A stretch of DNA of 64,000 nucleotides from Novosphingobium sp. 9 (lineage in GTDB: Bacteria > Pseudomonadota > Alphaproteobacteria > Sphingomonadales > Sphingomonadaceae). The notes under the pieces were generated by a model that had not been told where the DNA came from, did not search any database, and saw nothing but the letters and a program-made list of their open reading frames with translations. The translations under genes were made by a program, and so were the position numbers. Position 1 is the stretch's first letter; the number at the start of each line of letters is the position of its first letter. The DNA lies in NCBI RefSeq assembly GCF_025340265.1, contig NZ_CP022707.1, positions 682,501 to 746,500 on the forward strand. The letters run 5' to 3'. Shown here one piece after another: positions 18,747-27,735 of the stretch.

Positions 18747-19213
18747 CTCGGTTGCTCGACCAGGGCGGTCAGAGTGACGCCCGCAAGGGCGCCGCGCACC
18801 GCCGCGTTGACCTGCGGCCAGTGCGGGCGGACATGGCAGGCCTCGTGCAGCGTGCAGTCGGTCTTGTGCGTTTCGAGGCAGGCGGTGAGCGCGATCGGCC
18901 CTTCCACCGCCTCGACGATATCGGCCAGCGAGATCGTCGCAGGCGGGCGGGCGAGGCGAAGGCCGCCGCCGACCCCGCGCGAGGAGCGCATGAGGCCCGC
19001 CGCGCTCAGCTTGCTGACCAGCTTCTGCACCGTGGGAACGGGCAGGCCGGTCTCTTCGGCCAGCTGGGCGGCGGAAATGCGCCCGCGCAGGGCAGCGGTG
19101 TTCTCGCCCCCCTGATGAGCCTGTGCGGCGGACACCATCGCGCATGTTCCGCAATGCCTTGCGGCAGCGGACATGATCACAACGGCATAGTCGGCCATGC
19201 TGGACAGGCGCAT
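18743..19213 (-). CDS. Rrf2 family transcriptional regulator of the suf operon
   Basis: A 156-residue winged-helix regulator. The N terminus ([20 protein letters not shown]) and the recognition helix region ([21 protein letters not shown]) are typical of Rrf2 proteins. Three cysteines in [17 protein letters not shown] have C-x7-C-x5-C spacing, like the cluster ligands of RirA-type regulators, so it probably senses Fe-S or iron status. It is the first gene of the suf operon and presumably controls it through the palindromes at 19240-19294. Confidence 0.9.
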
Positions 19214-19239
19214 CGATTCGAAACTCTAGAAACGTGTTT

Positions 19240-19294
19240 TCGGAAGGCGCTTCCGACAAATCGGAGCGATTCCTTCCGATTTGCACCTAGTGCA
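19240..19294 (-). promoter_or_regulatory. Palindrome cluster, candidate operator of the suf operon
   Basis: Three inverted repeats lie within 81 bases upstream of the Rrf2 regulator ATG. They are a perfect 7-3-7 palindrome TCGGAAGGCGCTTCCGA (19240-19256), TCGGA-n9-TCCGA (19261-19279), and TGCAC-CTA-GTGCA (19282-19294). The first two share the TCGGA/TCCGA half-site. This is where an autoregulating Rrf2 protein would be expected to bind. Binding is inference. Confidence 0.6.
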
Positions 19295-19415
19295 GGTCCG
19301 TCGAGGTTTCAATGGGGTAAAAGGCGCAGAATTCAGCCAGTTTTTGCGAGTCTTTCGCAACTGTAAAGGCGCTGCCGAGGCCGTGGGTCAGGCGTCCTGA
19401 TCCGGCCAAACGAAA

Positions 19416-19530
19416 AAAGGGCGGCCCCTCCGAGGAAGGACCGCCGCTTAGTTAATAAGGAACTCGTGCACAAACCGGCTACGAGCCCTTCGGGTCGCAA
19501 GGCCGGTGTAGGGGGAGAATTGTCCGATTT
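19416..19530 (-). ncRNA. Candidate small RNA ending in an intrinsic terminator
   Basis: Read on the minus strand, this stretch begins after a TACAAT box (19525-19540 area), carries a C-rich single-stranded piece (CTCCCCCTAC), then a hairpin with ACCGGC/GCCGGT arms and a CCC-GAA-GGG tip. It ends in a GC-rich stem (GGCGG...CCGCC, about 19423-19448) followed by six T. No convincing reading frame uses it. This is the architecture of an independent small RNA, though it might instead be an attenuated leader of the suf operon. No matching -35 box is obvious. End points are approximate. Confidence 0.4.
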
Positions 19531-19658
19531 ATTGTAGAAACGCGACACGGTGTGCCGGGAGAGGGGTGAAACTTCGCAACTTTCCGCAAGTGAAGCTCCC
19601 GCTGTGTTGTTCATGCAACACATTGCCACCATGCAACCGTTGGCGTTATGCGCGTTTT

Positions 19659-20704
19659 GTGAACTACGCCCTTCTTCGCCCGCTGCTCTTCCGACTCGAT
19701 GCCGAAACGGCACACGGATTGGCCTTCCGCGCCTTGCGTCTGCAGAACCCCAAGGCCGAAATCCGCTATGACGGGCCGCTCGCCTGTACGGTGGCCGGGC
19801 TGCAATTCCCCAACCCCGTGGGCATGGCGGCCGGGTTCGACAAGAACGCCGAAGCGCCTGACGCCATTCTGGGCATGGGCTTCGGCTATGCCGAGGTCGG
19901 TTCGGTGACGCCGCGCCCGCAGGCGGGCAATGTGCGTCCGCGCCTGTTCCGGCTGGTAGAGGACCGCGCGGTGATCAACCGCATGGGCTTCAACAACCAC
20001 GGCGGCGATGCGGCGGCGGCCCGGCTCAAGGCCCGCGCCGGACGTCCCGGCGTGATCGGCATGAACATCGGCGCGAACAAGGATTCGGAAGACAGGGTGG
20101 CGGACTACACGCACCTTGTCCGGCTGATGGCGCCGCTGTGCAGCTATATCGTCGTCAACGTCTCCAGCCCCAACACGCCGGGCCTGCGCGCGTTGCAGGA
20201 CGAATCGGCACTGACCAGTCTGCTCGACGCGGTGATCGCCGAACGCGATGCGACCTGCGGGCAGGGCAGCGGCCCCCGATCTTCCTCAAGGTCGCCCCCG
20301 ATCTCGAACCGGCAGACATCGATTCGATCGCGCGCATCGCCATCGACAAGGCACTGGGGGCGCTGATCGTCACCAACACCACGATCTCGCGCCCGGCGCT
20401 GGCCTCGCCCCATCGTGGCGAGAGCGGCGGGCTTTCCGGGGCCCCGCTCAAGGACATGGCGCATCGCCGTCTGATCGAGTTCCGCAAGGCGACCGGCGGC
20501 GCGGTGCCGCTGATCGGCGTGGGCGGCATCGCCAATGCGCAGGACGCCTGGGCGCGCATTCGCGCGGGCGCCAGCCTGATCCAGCTCTACAGCGCGATGG
20601 TCTATGAAGGACCGGGTATCGCGAAGACAATCTGCGCCGGACTGGAGCAGCTGATGAAGCGCGACGGCTTCTCCTCCATCGCCGAGGCGGTGGGCACCGC
20701 CTGA
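19659..20704 (+). CDS. pyrD: Dihydroorotate dehydrogenase (quinone), with an apparent frameshift
   Basis: Class 2 PyrD, which oxidises dihydroorotate to orotate with quinone in pyrimidine synthesis. The first frame reads from GTG 19659 ([19 protein letters not shown]) through [41 protein letters not shown] and [15 protein letters not shown], then fails at a run of five C (20273-20277). The other frame continues perfectly with [39 protein letters not shown] and [14 protein letters not shown]. Restoring one C gives an intact enzyme of about 348 residues. Sequencing error is more likely than decay. The start is uncertain; a GTG at 19566 is also in frame. Confidence 0.88.
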
Positions 20705-20898
20705 CAGCGCTTCGCGGGCGGCGGGAACTTCCTGCCGCCCCCTGCATCTCTATAAACGTGCGCCTTTATAAACGCGCACCTCTATCACCGTAACATGACC
20801 AGGGCACTGTTTGCCCAACCGGCCTGCTTGTGGGCCGCCTCTCCCGCGCCTAGAGCGGTGTGTGGAGAGGATGCCGATAAAAGGATAACGGGATCGCC

Positions 20899-22704
20899 AT
20901 GAAGATTGCCGACTTGGACGAGTGCCCCAACCTCGTCTCGCTGTTCCTGTCGCGCGCCGATGCGCTGGACGAGGAGCCGATGCTGTGGACCAAACAGGAC
21001 GGCGAATGGCACGCGCTGAGCTGGCGCGAGGCCGCGCGCCGCGTCTGCACGATGGCGGCGGCGATCCGGCGGCTGGGCATCATGCCCGGCGAGCGCGTGG
21101 TGATCGTCTCGGAAAACCGGCCCGAGTGGTGTCTGGCGGACCTTGCGATCATGGCGGCGGGCTGCATCACCGTGCCCACCTACACCACCAATACGGTGCG
21201 CGATCACGTCCATATCCTTGAAAACTCGGGCGCCAGTGCGGCGATCTGCTCGACCGCGAAGCTGGCCAAGACGCTGCGCGCGGCGATCGACCAGACCGAC
21301 CTGTGCCGCCACCTGATCGGCATGGAGACGCTGGCGCCGGCTCAGGGCGGCTCGGTTCTGGTGCATGACTGGCAGGAACTGCTGGAGGGCGATTACCAGT
21401 CCGCCCGCGCCGAAGTGGAGGCGACGATCGCCGGGATCGGGCGCAAGGATCTGGCCTGCATCATCTACACCAGCGGCACCGGCGGGGCGCCGCGCGGGGT
21501 GTGTCAGCACCACGGCATGATTCTGGCGAACGTCGCCGGAGCAGGCGCGATCATCGACGAGGACTTCGGCCTTTCGCAGCCGGAAATCTTCCTCTCGTTC
21601 CTGCCGCTCAGCCATGCCTACGAACATACCGGCGGGCAGTTCCTGCCGATCGCGGTGGGCGGGCAGATCTATTACTGCGAAGGGCTGGACAAGCTGGCGG
21701 CCAATCTGGAGGAGGTAGGCCCGACCGTGATGGTCGTGGTGCCGCGCCTGTTCGAGGTGCTGCGCGCGCGGATCATCAAGCAGATCGACAAGCAGGGCGG
21801 CCTTGCCAAGAAGCTGATGCAGGCTGCCGTGGGCGCCGCGCTGCGCCGCGAACAGGGCCGCACGACGCTGGCCGACCGGCTGCTCGATCCGGTGATCGAG
21901 CGCACGCTGCGCCCCAAGGTGCGCAAGCGCTTCGGCGGGCGTAACAAGGCGCTGGTTTCGGGCGGCGCGCCGCTCAATCCCGAGATCGGCGCGTTCTTCG
22001 GCGGCATGGGGCTGACGCTTTTGCAGGGCTATGGCCAGACCGAGGCGGGGCCGGTGATCTCGTGCAACCGCCCGCGTGCAGGCGTGAAGTTCGACACCGT
22101 AGGCCCGGCGCTGCGCGGCGTGGACGTGAAGATCGCCGAGGATGGCGAAATTCTCGTACGCGGCGAACTGGTCATGTTCGGCTACTGGCAGAACAGCGCC
22201 GCGACGGCAGCGGCGCTCAAGGATGGCTGGCTGCAAACTGGCGACATCGGCCATATCGACGAGCGCGGGCGCATCGTCATCACCGATCGCAAGAAGGACA
22301 TGATCGTCAACGACAAGGGCGACAACGTCTCTCCGCAGAAGGTCGAATCGATGCTGACGCTTCAGCCCGAGATCGCGCAGGCGATGGTCAGTGGTGACCG
22401 GCGGCCTTACGTGGTCGGCCTGATCGTGCCCGATGCCGAATGGGCCGAGGCCTGGGCGGCGGAGCATGGCGAGAGCGGAACTGTGGCGCAGTTGCAGGAG
22501 CTTGCGCCGTTCCGCGCGGCAGTGCGCAGCGCCATCGACCGGGTCAACGCCGACCTCTCGGTGATCGAGAAAGTGCGCCAGTTCACGTTCGCGGACGAGG
22601 CGTTCTCTATCGAGAACGAGGAAATGACCCCCAGCCTCAAGATCCGCCGCCACAAGCTGCGCGAACGCTACGGCGACCGGGTGGATGCGCTCTATCGCAG
22701 CTGA
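20899..22704 (+). CDS. Long-chain acyl-CoA synthetase (AMP-binding)
   Basis: A 601-residue adenylate-forming enzyme that activates fatty acids to acyl-CoA. Core motifs are ACIIYTSGTGGAPRGV (A3 P-loop), LQGYGQTEAGPVIS (A5), WLQTGDIGHIDERGRIVITDRKKD (A7-A8), and the C-terminal lysine region EEMTPSLKIRRHKLRERY. Length and the broad FadD15/FAA1-like layout fit a long-chain specificity, which is inference. It is monocistronic, followed by a dispersed palindrome. Confidence 0.92.
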   Translation: MKIADLDECPNLVSLFLSRADALDEEPMLWTKQDGEWHALSWREAARRVCTMAAAIRRLGIMPGERVVIVSENRPEWCLADLAIMAAGCITVPTYTTNTVRDHVHILENSGASAAICSTAKLAKTLRAAIDQTDLCRHLIGMETLAPAQGGSVLVHDWQELLEGDYQSARAEVEATIAGIGRKDLACIIYTSGTGGAPRGVCQHHGMILANVAGAGAIIDEDFGLSQPEIFLSFLPLSHAYEHTGGQFLPIAVGGQIYYCEGLDKLAANLEEVGPTVMVVVPRLFEVLRARIIKQIDKQGGLAKKLMQAAVGAALRREQGRTTLADRLLDPVIERTLRPKVRKRFGGRNKALVSGGAPLNPEIGAFFGGMGLTLLQGYGQTEAGPVISCNRPRAGVKFDTVGPALRGVDVKIAEDGEILVRGELVMFGYWQNSAATAAALKDGWLQTGDIGHIDERGRIVITDRKKDMIVNDKGDNVSPQKVESMLTLQPEIAQAMVSGDRRPYVVGLIVPDAEWAEAWAAEHGESGTVAQLQELAPFRAAVRSAIDRVNADLSVIEKVRQFTFADEAFSIENEEMTPSLKIRRHKLRERYGDRVDALYRS

Positions 22705-22710
22705 TTGAGA

Positions 22711-22746
22711 CCGGTGCCGCCCAAATTCGGCGGCGCCGAATTTCAA
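22711..22746. repeat. Dispersed repeat CCGGTGCCGCC plus AAATTCGGC palindrome, copy 1
   Basis: CCGGTGCCGCC at 22711-22721 is followed by the palindrome AAATTCGGC-GGC-GCCGAATTT (22723-22743) and CAA, seven bases after the acyl-CoA synthetase stop. The same module recurs at 46851-46886 next to a longer hairpin. Confidence 0.6.
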
Positions 22747-22829
22747 CATACGCCCCTGAAAGGAACGCAGCGGGCCTTTCCGCGTTGAGCGAAGCGCTAG
22801 TTCGTCACTCGACAGGAAGGCCCGTTTCG

Positions 22830-23948
22830 ATGCGCTCGTTCGCCTGCCCCAACTGCCAGCGGCTCAACCATTTCGAAGTCCGCGTCTGCCCCGGCTGCAA
22901 CGCGACGCTGGGCTATGATCCTGCGATCGACGCCTTCCGTTTCCTGGCCGATGACGCGACCGTCTGGCGCGATGCGCAAGGGGGCGTGGGCGAGGTCGTC
23001 GTCTGCGCCAACAACAATGCCTATGCGATCTGCAACTGGCTGGTCGCCGAGCATGACGATACGCAGATGTGTCTTGCCTGCCGCCATAACCGCACCATTC
23101 CCGATCAGTCGCAGCCCTCGGTCCCGCCGCGCTGGGCGAAGATCGAGGAGGCCAAGCGACGGATGTTCCACACGCTGCTCAAGCTCGGCCTGCCGCTGGA
23201 GACCAAGCTCGACGAAACCTCGGGCCGCACGGTGCAGGGGTTGGCCTTCGATTTCCTCTACGATCCGGCGGCGGAGGAGGCGGGCACCCCGCAGGTGATG
23301 ACCGGCCACGATGGCGGGCTGGTCACATTGAACCTGATCGAGGCCGACGATGCCGAGCGCGAGCGTATCCGCCACGCCATGGGCGAGCCGTACCGCACGC
23401 TGCTGGGCCACTTCCGGCACGAGGTGGGCCATCATTACTGGTCGCGGCTGGTCGAGCACGATCCGGAGGAACTGGCGGCCTTCCGCGCGCTGTTCGGCGA
23501 CGAGACGGTCGATTACGAATCGAGCCTCAATTCGCACTATGGGGATGGCGGCACGGTGTGGACCACCGATTACGTCAGCGCTTATGCGACGATGCACCCG
23601 TGGGAGGATTTTGCCGAGACCTTCGCGCATTACCTGCACATCGTCGACGTGCTGGCGACGGCGGAGGGCTTCCACCTGCACCTGAGCGGACTGTCGGGCG
23701 AAGGGGCCGCGGGCGATGGCGAAGTGGAGGTCGATTTCGATCCCTACACCGCGCCCACAGCGGCGCTCGCCGGGCAGATGGCGCCGCTGTCGTTCGCGAT
23801 GAACGCGATCAACCGTTCGATGGGACAGCCGGATTTGTATCCGTTCCACCTGTCGGACGCGATCGTGGCGAAGCTGGACTACGTCAACCGGCTGGTGGCC
23901 AGGGCGCGGGCGAGCGAGAGTGCGCAGGCCGTTGCCGAGCCCGTGTGA
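22830..23948 (+). CDS. Putative zinc-binding metallopeptidase (COG4307/DUF2248-like)
   Basis: A 372-residue cytoplasmic protein. The N terminus is a zinc-ribbon (FACPNCQRLNHFEVRVCPGCNATLGYD) with a further Cys pair in MCLACRHN. The catalytic-looking motif is GHFRHEVGHHYW (HExxH), with a downstream glutamate in HPWEDFAETFAHYLHI, the layout of gluzincin-like peptidases. Start ATG 22830 follows AGGAAGG. Substrate and physiological role are unknown. Confidence 0.85.
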   Translation: MRSFACPNCQRLNHFEVRVCPGCNATLGYDPAIDAFRFLADDATVWRDAQGGVGEVVVCANNNAYAICNWLVAEHDDTQMCLACRHNRTIPDQSQPSVPPRWAKIEEAKRRMFHTLLKLGLPLETKLDETSGRTVQGLAFDFLYDPAAEEAGTPQVMTGHDGGLVTLNLIEADDAERERIRHAMGEPYRTLLGHFRHEVGHHYWSRLVEHDPEELAAFRALFGDETVDYESSLNSHYGDGGTVWTTDYVSAYATMHPWEDFAETFAHYLHIVDVLATAEGFHLHLSGLSGEGAAGDGEVEVDFDPYTAPTAALAGQMAPLSFAMNAINRSMGQPDLYPFHLSDAIVAKLDYVNRLVARARASESAQAVAEPV

Positions 23949-24027
23949 AGATGGGCCGGTTTGAAGAGGTGAGAGGAGAGGGGCGCGCGGCGCGTCAGCG
24001 GATGCGCGCCCCCAACGGATCAAGGTC

Positions 24028-24133
24028 TTAGAGCGGTTTCCTATCCAGTCGCACTGGATCAACCGCTCTAAGCTTCTGATTTACCGCATTTTCCGAGTCA
24101 TCAGGTGATTCCACCTGATTAGAAAATGCTCTA
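24028..24133. repeat. Two adjacent palindromes; the second is a dispersed repeat, copy 2
   Basis: Hairpin one spans 24028-24071, with TTAGAGCGG at the left end and CCGCTCTAA at the right and an inner ATCCAGT/ACTGGAT pair. Hairpin two has arms GCATTTTC (24086-24093) and GAAAATGC (24122-24129) and inner arms ATCAGGTG (24100-24107) and CACCTGAT (24112-24119). The segment 24112-24130 is identical to 4113-4131, and both copies end five bases before a minus-strand stop codon. Confidence 0.72.
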
Positions 24134-24135
24134 GA

Positions 24136-24663
24136 TCAGGCGACTTCCTTCTCGATCCATTCGGGATAGAACTTTGGTTCGCGGCCCGACCAGCCCTGCG
24201 CCATCGCGGCGGCTTCGCTGATCGAATGGAGCAGCAGGCGGCGGCGTTCCGGGCGGATCAGCGGCAGCGCGGCGGCGCCGCAGAAGGCGCTCGGCAGCCA
24301 CGGGCGCGACCAGGCGCCGAGCAGCCGCTCGTAGAGGAAGCGGAAGGCGCTGAACGAATCGAGCCGCTCCTGCGCCAGATCGAAGGCGGCCATGCGGATC
24401 AGCGGGCCGAGGAAATCCTCGACGCCGTCGAGGCCCGCCTCTTCGGGATGGAGCGCGCGCAGCACGTCGATGCTGCGGTAGATCTCGTACTGCTCGCGGA
24501 TGGAGACCATCTCTCCGGCATCGCGGGCCCAGCGCTTGTAGGTGTCCGGCTTGCCGAGCGCCACGTCGAGGCTGCGCCGGATATAGCGCTGCTCCGCAGG
24601 CGCGAAGCTGGCGAACTCGCGCAGTTCGCTGATGGTGACGGTTGCCGTGCCCTTGGTGGCCAT
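24136..24663 (-). CDS. Hypothetical conserved protein
   Basis: A 175-residue soluble protein of unknown family, apparently all-helical, with many Trp, Arg and Leu residues (for example LDVALGKPDTYKRWARDAGE and FSAFRFLYERLLGAWSRPW). ATG 24663 is chosen because GGGAGA lies at a good distance; an ATG 78 bases upstream is in frame but lacks such a site. It has no signal peptide or membrane segment. A dispersed repeat touches its 3' end. Monocistronic. Confidence 0.7.
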   Translation of the reverse strand: MATKGTATVTISELREFASFAPAEQRYIRRSLDVALGKPDTYKRWARDAGEMVSIREQYEIYRSIDVLRALHPEEAGLDGVEDFLGPLIRMAAFDLAQERLDSFSAFRFLYERLLGAWSRPWLPSAFCGAAALPLIRPERRRLLLHSISEAAAMAQGWSGREPKFYPEWIEKEVA

Positions 24664-24860
24664 GGTCGTATCTCCCTGCGACTCGAAAGGCTGATGCCCT
24701 TTCGCATAGAGAGAAAAGCACTTTTCCGCTTTCTGTTCCATTAACTATGCAATGCTTTGTTTCCCGATTTGCGACGAACGGGAAATTAAGAAATCAGAAA
24801 GGATGTGTCCTGAGTTGGATTCGTGCGCGCTGGAGAGGCGGTGCCTCCTGACGCGCGCAG

Positions 24861-24891
24861 AAGCTGGATCCCCGCCTGCGCGGGGGTGACG
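24861..24891. repeat. REP-like palindrome
   Basis: AAGCTGGATCCCCGCC, then TGCGCGGGGGTGACG: a short hairpin built on CCCCGC/GCGGGG. Nearly the same sequence occurs at 52088-52117. It lies downstream of thiG on the opposite side from its coding strand. Confidence 0.6.
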
Positions 24892-24928
24892 AAACAGGGA
24901 TAGGATGGGGGAGGGGGAAGAATCCCCC

Positions 24929-25726
24929 TCAGATAAGCCCGGCCAGCGGGCTCGACGGATCGGCGTACTTGCGCGTGGGCATGCGGCCCGCAAGATAGGC
25001 ATCGCGCCCGCCCTGCACCGCCAGCTTCATCGCGCGGGCCATGCGGATCGGGTCCTTGGCCTCGGCGATGGCAGTGTTCATCAGCACGCCGTCGCAGCCC
25101 AGTTCCATCGCCACGGCTGCTTCGGACGCGGTGCCCACGCCCGCATCGACCAGCACCGGCACCTTGGCGCCCTCGACGATCAGGCGCACCGTCACCTTGT
25201 TCTGGATGCCGAGGCCCGAGCCGATCGGCGCGCCCAGCGGCATCACCGCGACGGCGCCGCAGTCCTCAAGCTGCTTCGCGGCAATCGGATCGTCGACGCA
25301 GTAGACCATCGGCAGGAAACCTTCCTTGGCGAGGATCTCGGTCGCCTTCAGCGTCTCGCGCATGTCGGGATAGAGCGTGCGCGCCTCGCCCAGCACTTCC
25401 AGCTTCACCAGATCCCAGCCGCCCGCCTCGCGCGCGAGGCGCAGCGTGCGGATGGCATCGTCGGCGGTGAAGCAGCCGGCGGTGTTGGGCAGATAGGTGA
25501 TCTTCTTCGGGTCGATGAAGTCGGTCAGCATCGGCGCCTTGGGGTCCGACACATTGACGCGGCGCACGGCGACCGTGACGATCTCCGCGCCCGAGGCTTC
25601 CACCGCCGCCGCATTCTGCGCGAAGTCCTTGTACTTTCCGGTGCCCACGATCAGGCGCGAGGTGAAGGTACGACCGGCGACAGTCCAGGTGTCCGGCGTC
25701 GAGGTATCAGCAGCAGTATCGGTCAC
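24929..25726 (-). CDS. thiG: Thiazole synthase
   Basis: A 265-residue TIM-barrel enzyme that forms the thiazole phosphate of thiamine from deoxyxylulose phosphate, dehydroglycine and ThiS thiocarboxylate. Segments include [36 protein letters not shown], the Schiff-base lysine in DLVKLEVLG, and [33 protein letters not shown] 25726 is preceded by AAAGGATG. thiS lies 58 bases upstream on the same strand. Confidence 0.95.
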   Translation of the reverse strand: MTDTAADTSTPDTWTVAGRTFTSRLIVGTGKYKDFAQNAAAVEASGAEIVTVAVRRVNVSDPKAPMLTDFIDPKKITYLPNTAGCFTADDAIRTLRLAREAGGWDLVKLEVLGEARTLYPDMRETLKATEILAKEGFLPMVYCVDDPIAAKQLEDCGAVAVMPLGAPIGSGLGIQNKVTVRLIVEGAKVPVLVDAGVGTASEAAVAMELGCDGVLMNTAIAEAKDPIRMARAMKLAVQGGRDAYLAGRMPTRKYADPSSPLAGLI

Positions 25727-25784
25727 GGGGGCGCATCCTTTCGGGGGGAGCGTGAATATAGAGGTAATTTTCGGAGCGGGGGCG

Positions 25785-26009
25785 TCAGCCGCCGCCGACG
25801 AAGTGGACGATCTCCAGCACGTCACCGTCGGTCAGCGCGATCTCGCCGAGCAGCGAGCGCGGGGCGATCTCGGCATTGCGCTCCACCGCGACCTTGGCGG
25901 GATCGAGGCCGATCTCGGCCACGAGGTCGGCGATGGTCGATCCGGCAGCAATGCGGCGCGGCTCGCCATTGACGGTCAGCGAAAGCGAAACGGGAGTATT
26001 CTCGGCCAT
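25785..26009 (-). CDS. thiS: Sulphur carrier protein ThiS
   Basis: A 74-residue ubiquitin-like carrier ending in VHFVGGG; the terminal Gly-Gly is thiocarboxylated and hands sulphur to ThiG. Although Gly-Gly-Gly ends the protein, this is common in the family. No TPP riboswitch-like sequence is evident upstream. Confidence 0.93.
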   Translation of the reverse strand: MAENTPVSLSLTVNGEPRRIAAGSTIADLVAEIGLDPAKVAVERNAEIAPRSLLGEIALTDGDVLEIVHFVGGG

Positions 26010-26108
26010 GCAGGCCAGATAGCGGTCCCTGCGGGTTTGAGAATACCCTGTGTGGGGAATTTTAGGAGAAGTGCGCCTGTGGGCAAGCGGTCTTCCCCGG
26101 TCTCTCTA

Positions 26109-26480
26109 TCAATGCCCGGCGTGGAGGTTGCGGATATGCGCGAAGGCGACGAGCACCACGCCCGAAACCGTGAACAGCCCTTCTTCCAGCCCGTGGCCGA
26201 CGAACAGCGCCGTGGTCATCAGCGCAAGGCCCGCCGCACCGATCGCCAGCGGCAGGCGCTGGCCATGGCGATACGCACCGAAACCAAGCCCGATCCCGGC
26301 GATCATGACCGCAAGCGCAAGGCCGACATGATGGATCTCGGGCGAGAGCAGCACGCCGCCGCCGATCCCCAGCACGCCCACCAGCAGCGCAGTCAGCATG
26401 CAGTGCACCGCGCACAAGCCGCTGAGCACAATGCCGAGGCGGTCGAAGCGGTGGCGGAAGGAGGCGATGGCGTTACGCAT
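26109..26480 (-). CDS. MerC domain membrane protein
   Basis: A 123-residue protein with about four transmembrane helices. The first contains GLCAVHCMLTALLVG, the two-cysteine and His motif of MerC-type proteins. MerC homologues move mercury or other soft metals, but many chromosomal MerC proteins sit under zinc or iron control. A perfect palindrome of Zur/Fur style lies 13 bases upstream of its ATG, which suggests metal homeostasis rather than mercury resistance; no mer genes are nearby. Confidence 0.8.
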   Translation of the reverse strand: MRNAIASFRHRFDRLGIVLSGLCAVHCMLTALLVGVLGIGGGVLLSPEIHHVGLALAVMIAGIGLGFGAYRHGQRLPLAIGAAGLALMTTALFVGHGLEEGLFTVSGVVLVAFAHIRNLHAGH

Positions 26481-26492
26481 GAAAGGGCTAAT

Positions 26493-26509
26493 ATGTTACG
26501 TTGTAACAT
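26493..26509 (-). promoter_or_regulatory. Zur/Fur-like operator palindrome upstream of the MerC gene
   Basis: ATGTTAC-GTT-GTAACAT is a perfect 7-3-7 inverted repeat, AT-rich in a GC-rich genome, close to known alphaproteobacterial Zur boxes of the GTTAC...GTAAC type. It lies 13 bases before the MerC ATG and about 140 bases before ctaA on the other strand, so the MerC gene is the likely target. The regulator is inferred. Confidence 0.6.
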
Positions 26510-26646
26510 CATGCAAGAGCGGCCGCTCGCCTGCCGGTCTTGTGCCGTGCTCGGCCTGTCCCGACCTTGGGACGGGCACGTCCGGTCGCATCCCCGGTCA
26601 ATGTGTCTCTTGCACAACAGGTCGTAAACTATCAGGGATGGCCGGC

Positions 26647-27735
26647 ATGAAGGCACCTTCCCGCAAAGCCCGGCCGAGTCACGCGCTGATCGGCACTGTC
26701 GACGATACCCGGCCGATGGCCCGCTGGCTGCTGATCGTGGCCTGCCTCGTCATCATGATCGTGTGTGTGGGCGGTATCACCCGCCTGACCGAATCGGGCC
26801 TCTCGATCACCGAGTGGAAGCCGGTGACGGGCGCGATCCCGCCGCTGACCGATGCGCAGTGGCAGATCGAGTTCGCGCGCTACAAGCACATCCCCCAGTA
26901 TATCGACGTCAACGGCCCGGCGGGCATGACGCTGTCGCAGTACAAGGGTATCTATTTCTGGGAGTGGTTCCACCGCCTGCTCGGCCGCGTGATCGGCATG
27001 GCGATGGTGCTGCCGCTGGCGTGGTTCTGGATTCGCCGCACGATCCCGCTGGGTTATCGTCCGCGTCTGGTCGCGCTGACCGCGCTGATCGGTCTGCAGG
27101 GCACGATCGGCTGGCTGATGGTGCATTCGGGGCTGACGCCTGACGCGCAGGACCGGGTGAGCCACTACTGGCTCGCCGCGCACCTGATCACCGCGCTGTT
27201 CACGCTGGGCGGCCTCGTGTGGACCGCGCTCGATCTGCGGGCGCTGGGCGCGGAGGGCGATCCGCCCGCCAGACTGACCCGCTTCGGTGCGCTCGCACTG
27301 GTGGCGCTGGCGATGCAGATATTCATGGGCGCGATGGTGGCGGGTCTGCGCGCGGGTTATGTCGCCGGTTCCGGCTGGTTCCATGTCGACGCCTGGCCAC
27401 TGATGCAGGGCAGCTTCTTCCCCGATGGCGTCGACTGGACGGGTGGGCTGTTCCACGCGCTGTTCGACGATCTCTACCTTACCCACTTCGTCCACCGCTG
27501 GTGGGCCTGGGTGGTGGTGGCCATCCTGATCGCGATGGGACGCCGCCTGAAGGCCGCTCGCCGCCGCGAGGTGAGCTTTACGCTGCACTGCGCCTTCGGA
27601 TTGCAGGTGGTGCTGGGGATCAGCACGGTGTGGTCGGGCGTGTCGATCCCGATCGCGGTCGCGCATCAGGTCTGCGCCGCGCTGCTGGTCTGCGCCACCA
27701 CCTGGGGCGCGCATGCGCTGGGGCGCCGCCGTTGA
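26647..27735 (+). CDS. ctaA: Heme A synthase, COX15/CtaA type
   Basis: A 362-residue membrane protein that converts heme O to heme A for cytochrome aa3 oxidase. It has about eight transmembrane helices and the conserved motifs GGITRLTESGLSITEWKPVTG, FWEWFHRLLGR, QGTIGWLMVHSGL, THFVHRWWAW and HQVCAALLV that carry the heme-liganding histidines. AGGGAT eight bases before ATG 26647 favours that start; ATG 26638 is also in frame. Its stop overlaps the cutA start. Confidence 0.93.
   Translation: MKAPSRKARPSHALIGTVDDTRPMARWLLIVACLVIMIVCVGGITRLTESGLSITEWKPVTGAIPPLTDAQWQIEFARYKHIPQYIDVNGPAGMTLSQYKGIYFWEWFHRLLGRVIGMAMVLPLAWFWIRRTIPLGYRPRLVALTALIGLQGTIGWLMVHSGLTPDAQDRVSHYWLAAHLITALFTLGGLVWTALDLRALGAEGDPPARLTRFGALALVALAMQIFMGAMVAGLRAGYVAGSGWFHVDAWPLMQGSFFPDGVDWTGGLFHALFDDLYLTHFVHRWWAWVVVAILIAMGRRLKAARRREVSFTLHCAFGLQVVLGISTVWSGVSIPIAVAHQVCAALLVCATTWGAHALGRRR

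Noticed and set aside
19333..19713. Minus-strand coding frame of 126 codons between pyrD and suf
   Set aside because: It runs through the terminator hairpin and candidate sRNA, has no ribosome-binding site, and its composition does not look like a protein.
20785..22749. A 654-codon minus-strand open frame across the acyl-CoA synthetase gene
   Set aside because: It mirrors a strongly conserved AMP-binding enzyme on the plus strand; His/Arg-rich translation typical of GC-rich shadow frames.
26010..26108. TPP riboswitch upstream of thiS
   Set aside because: The region lacks the conserved CUGAGA and ACCUG-type core and is too short after the neighbouring gene's stop for a full aptamer.
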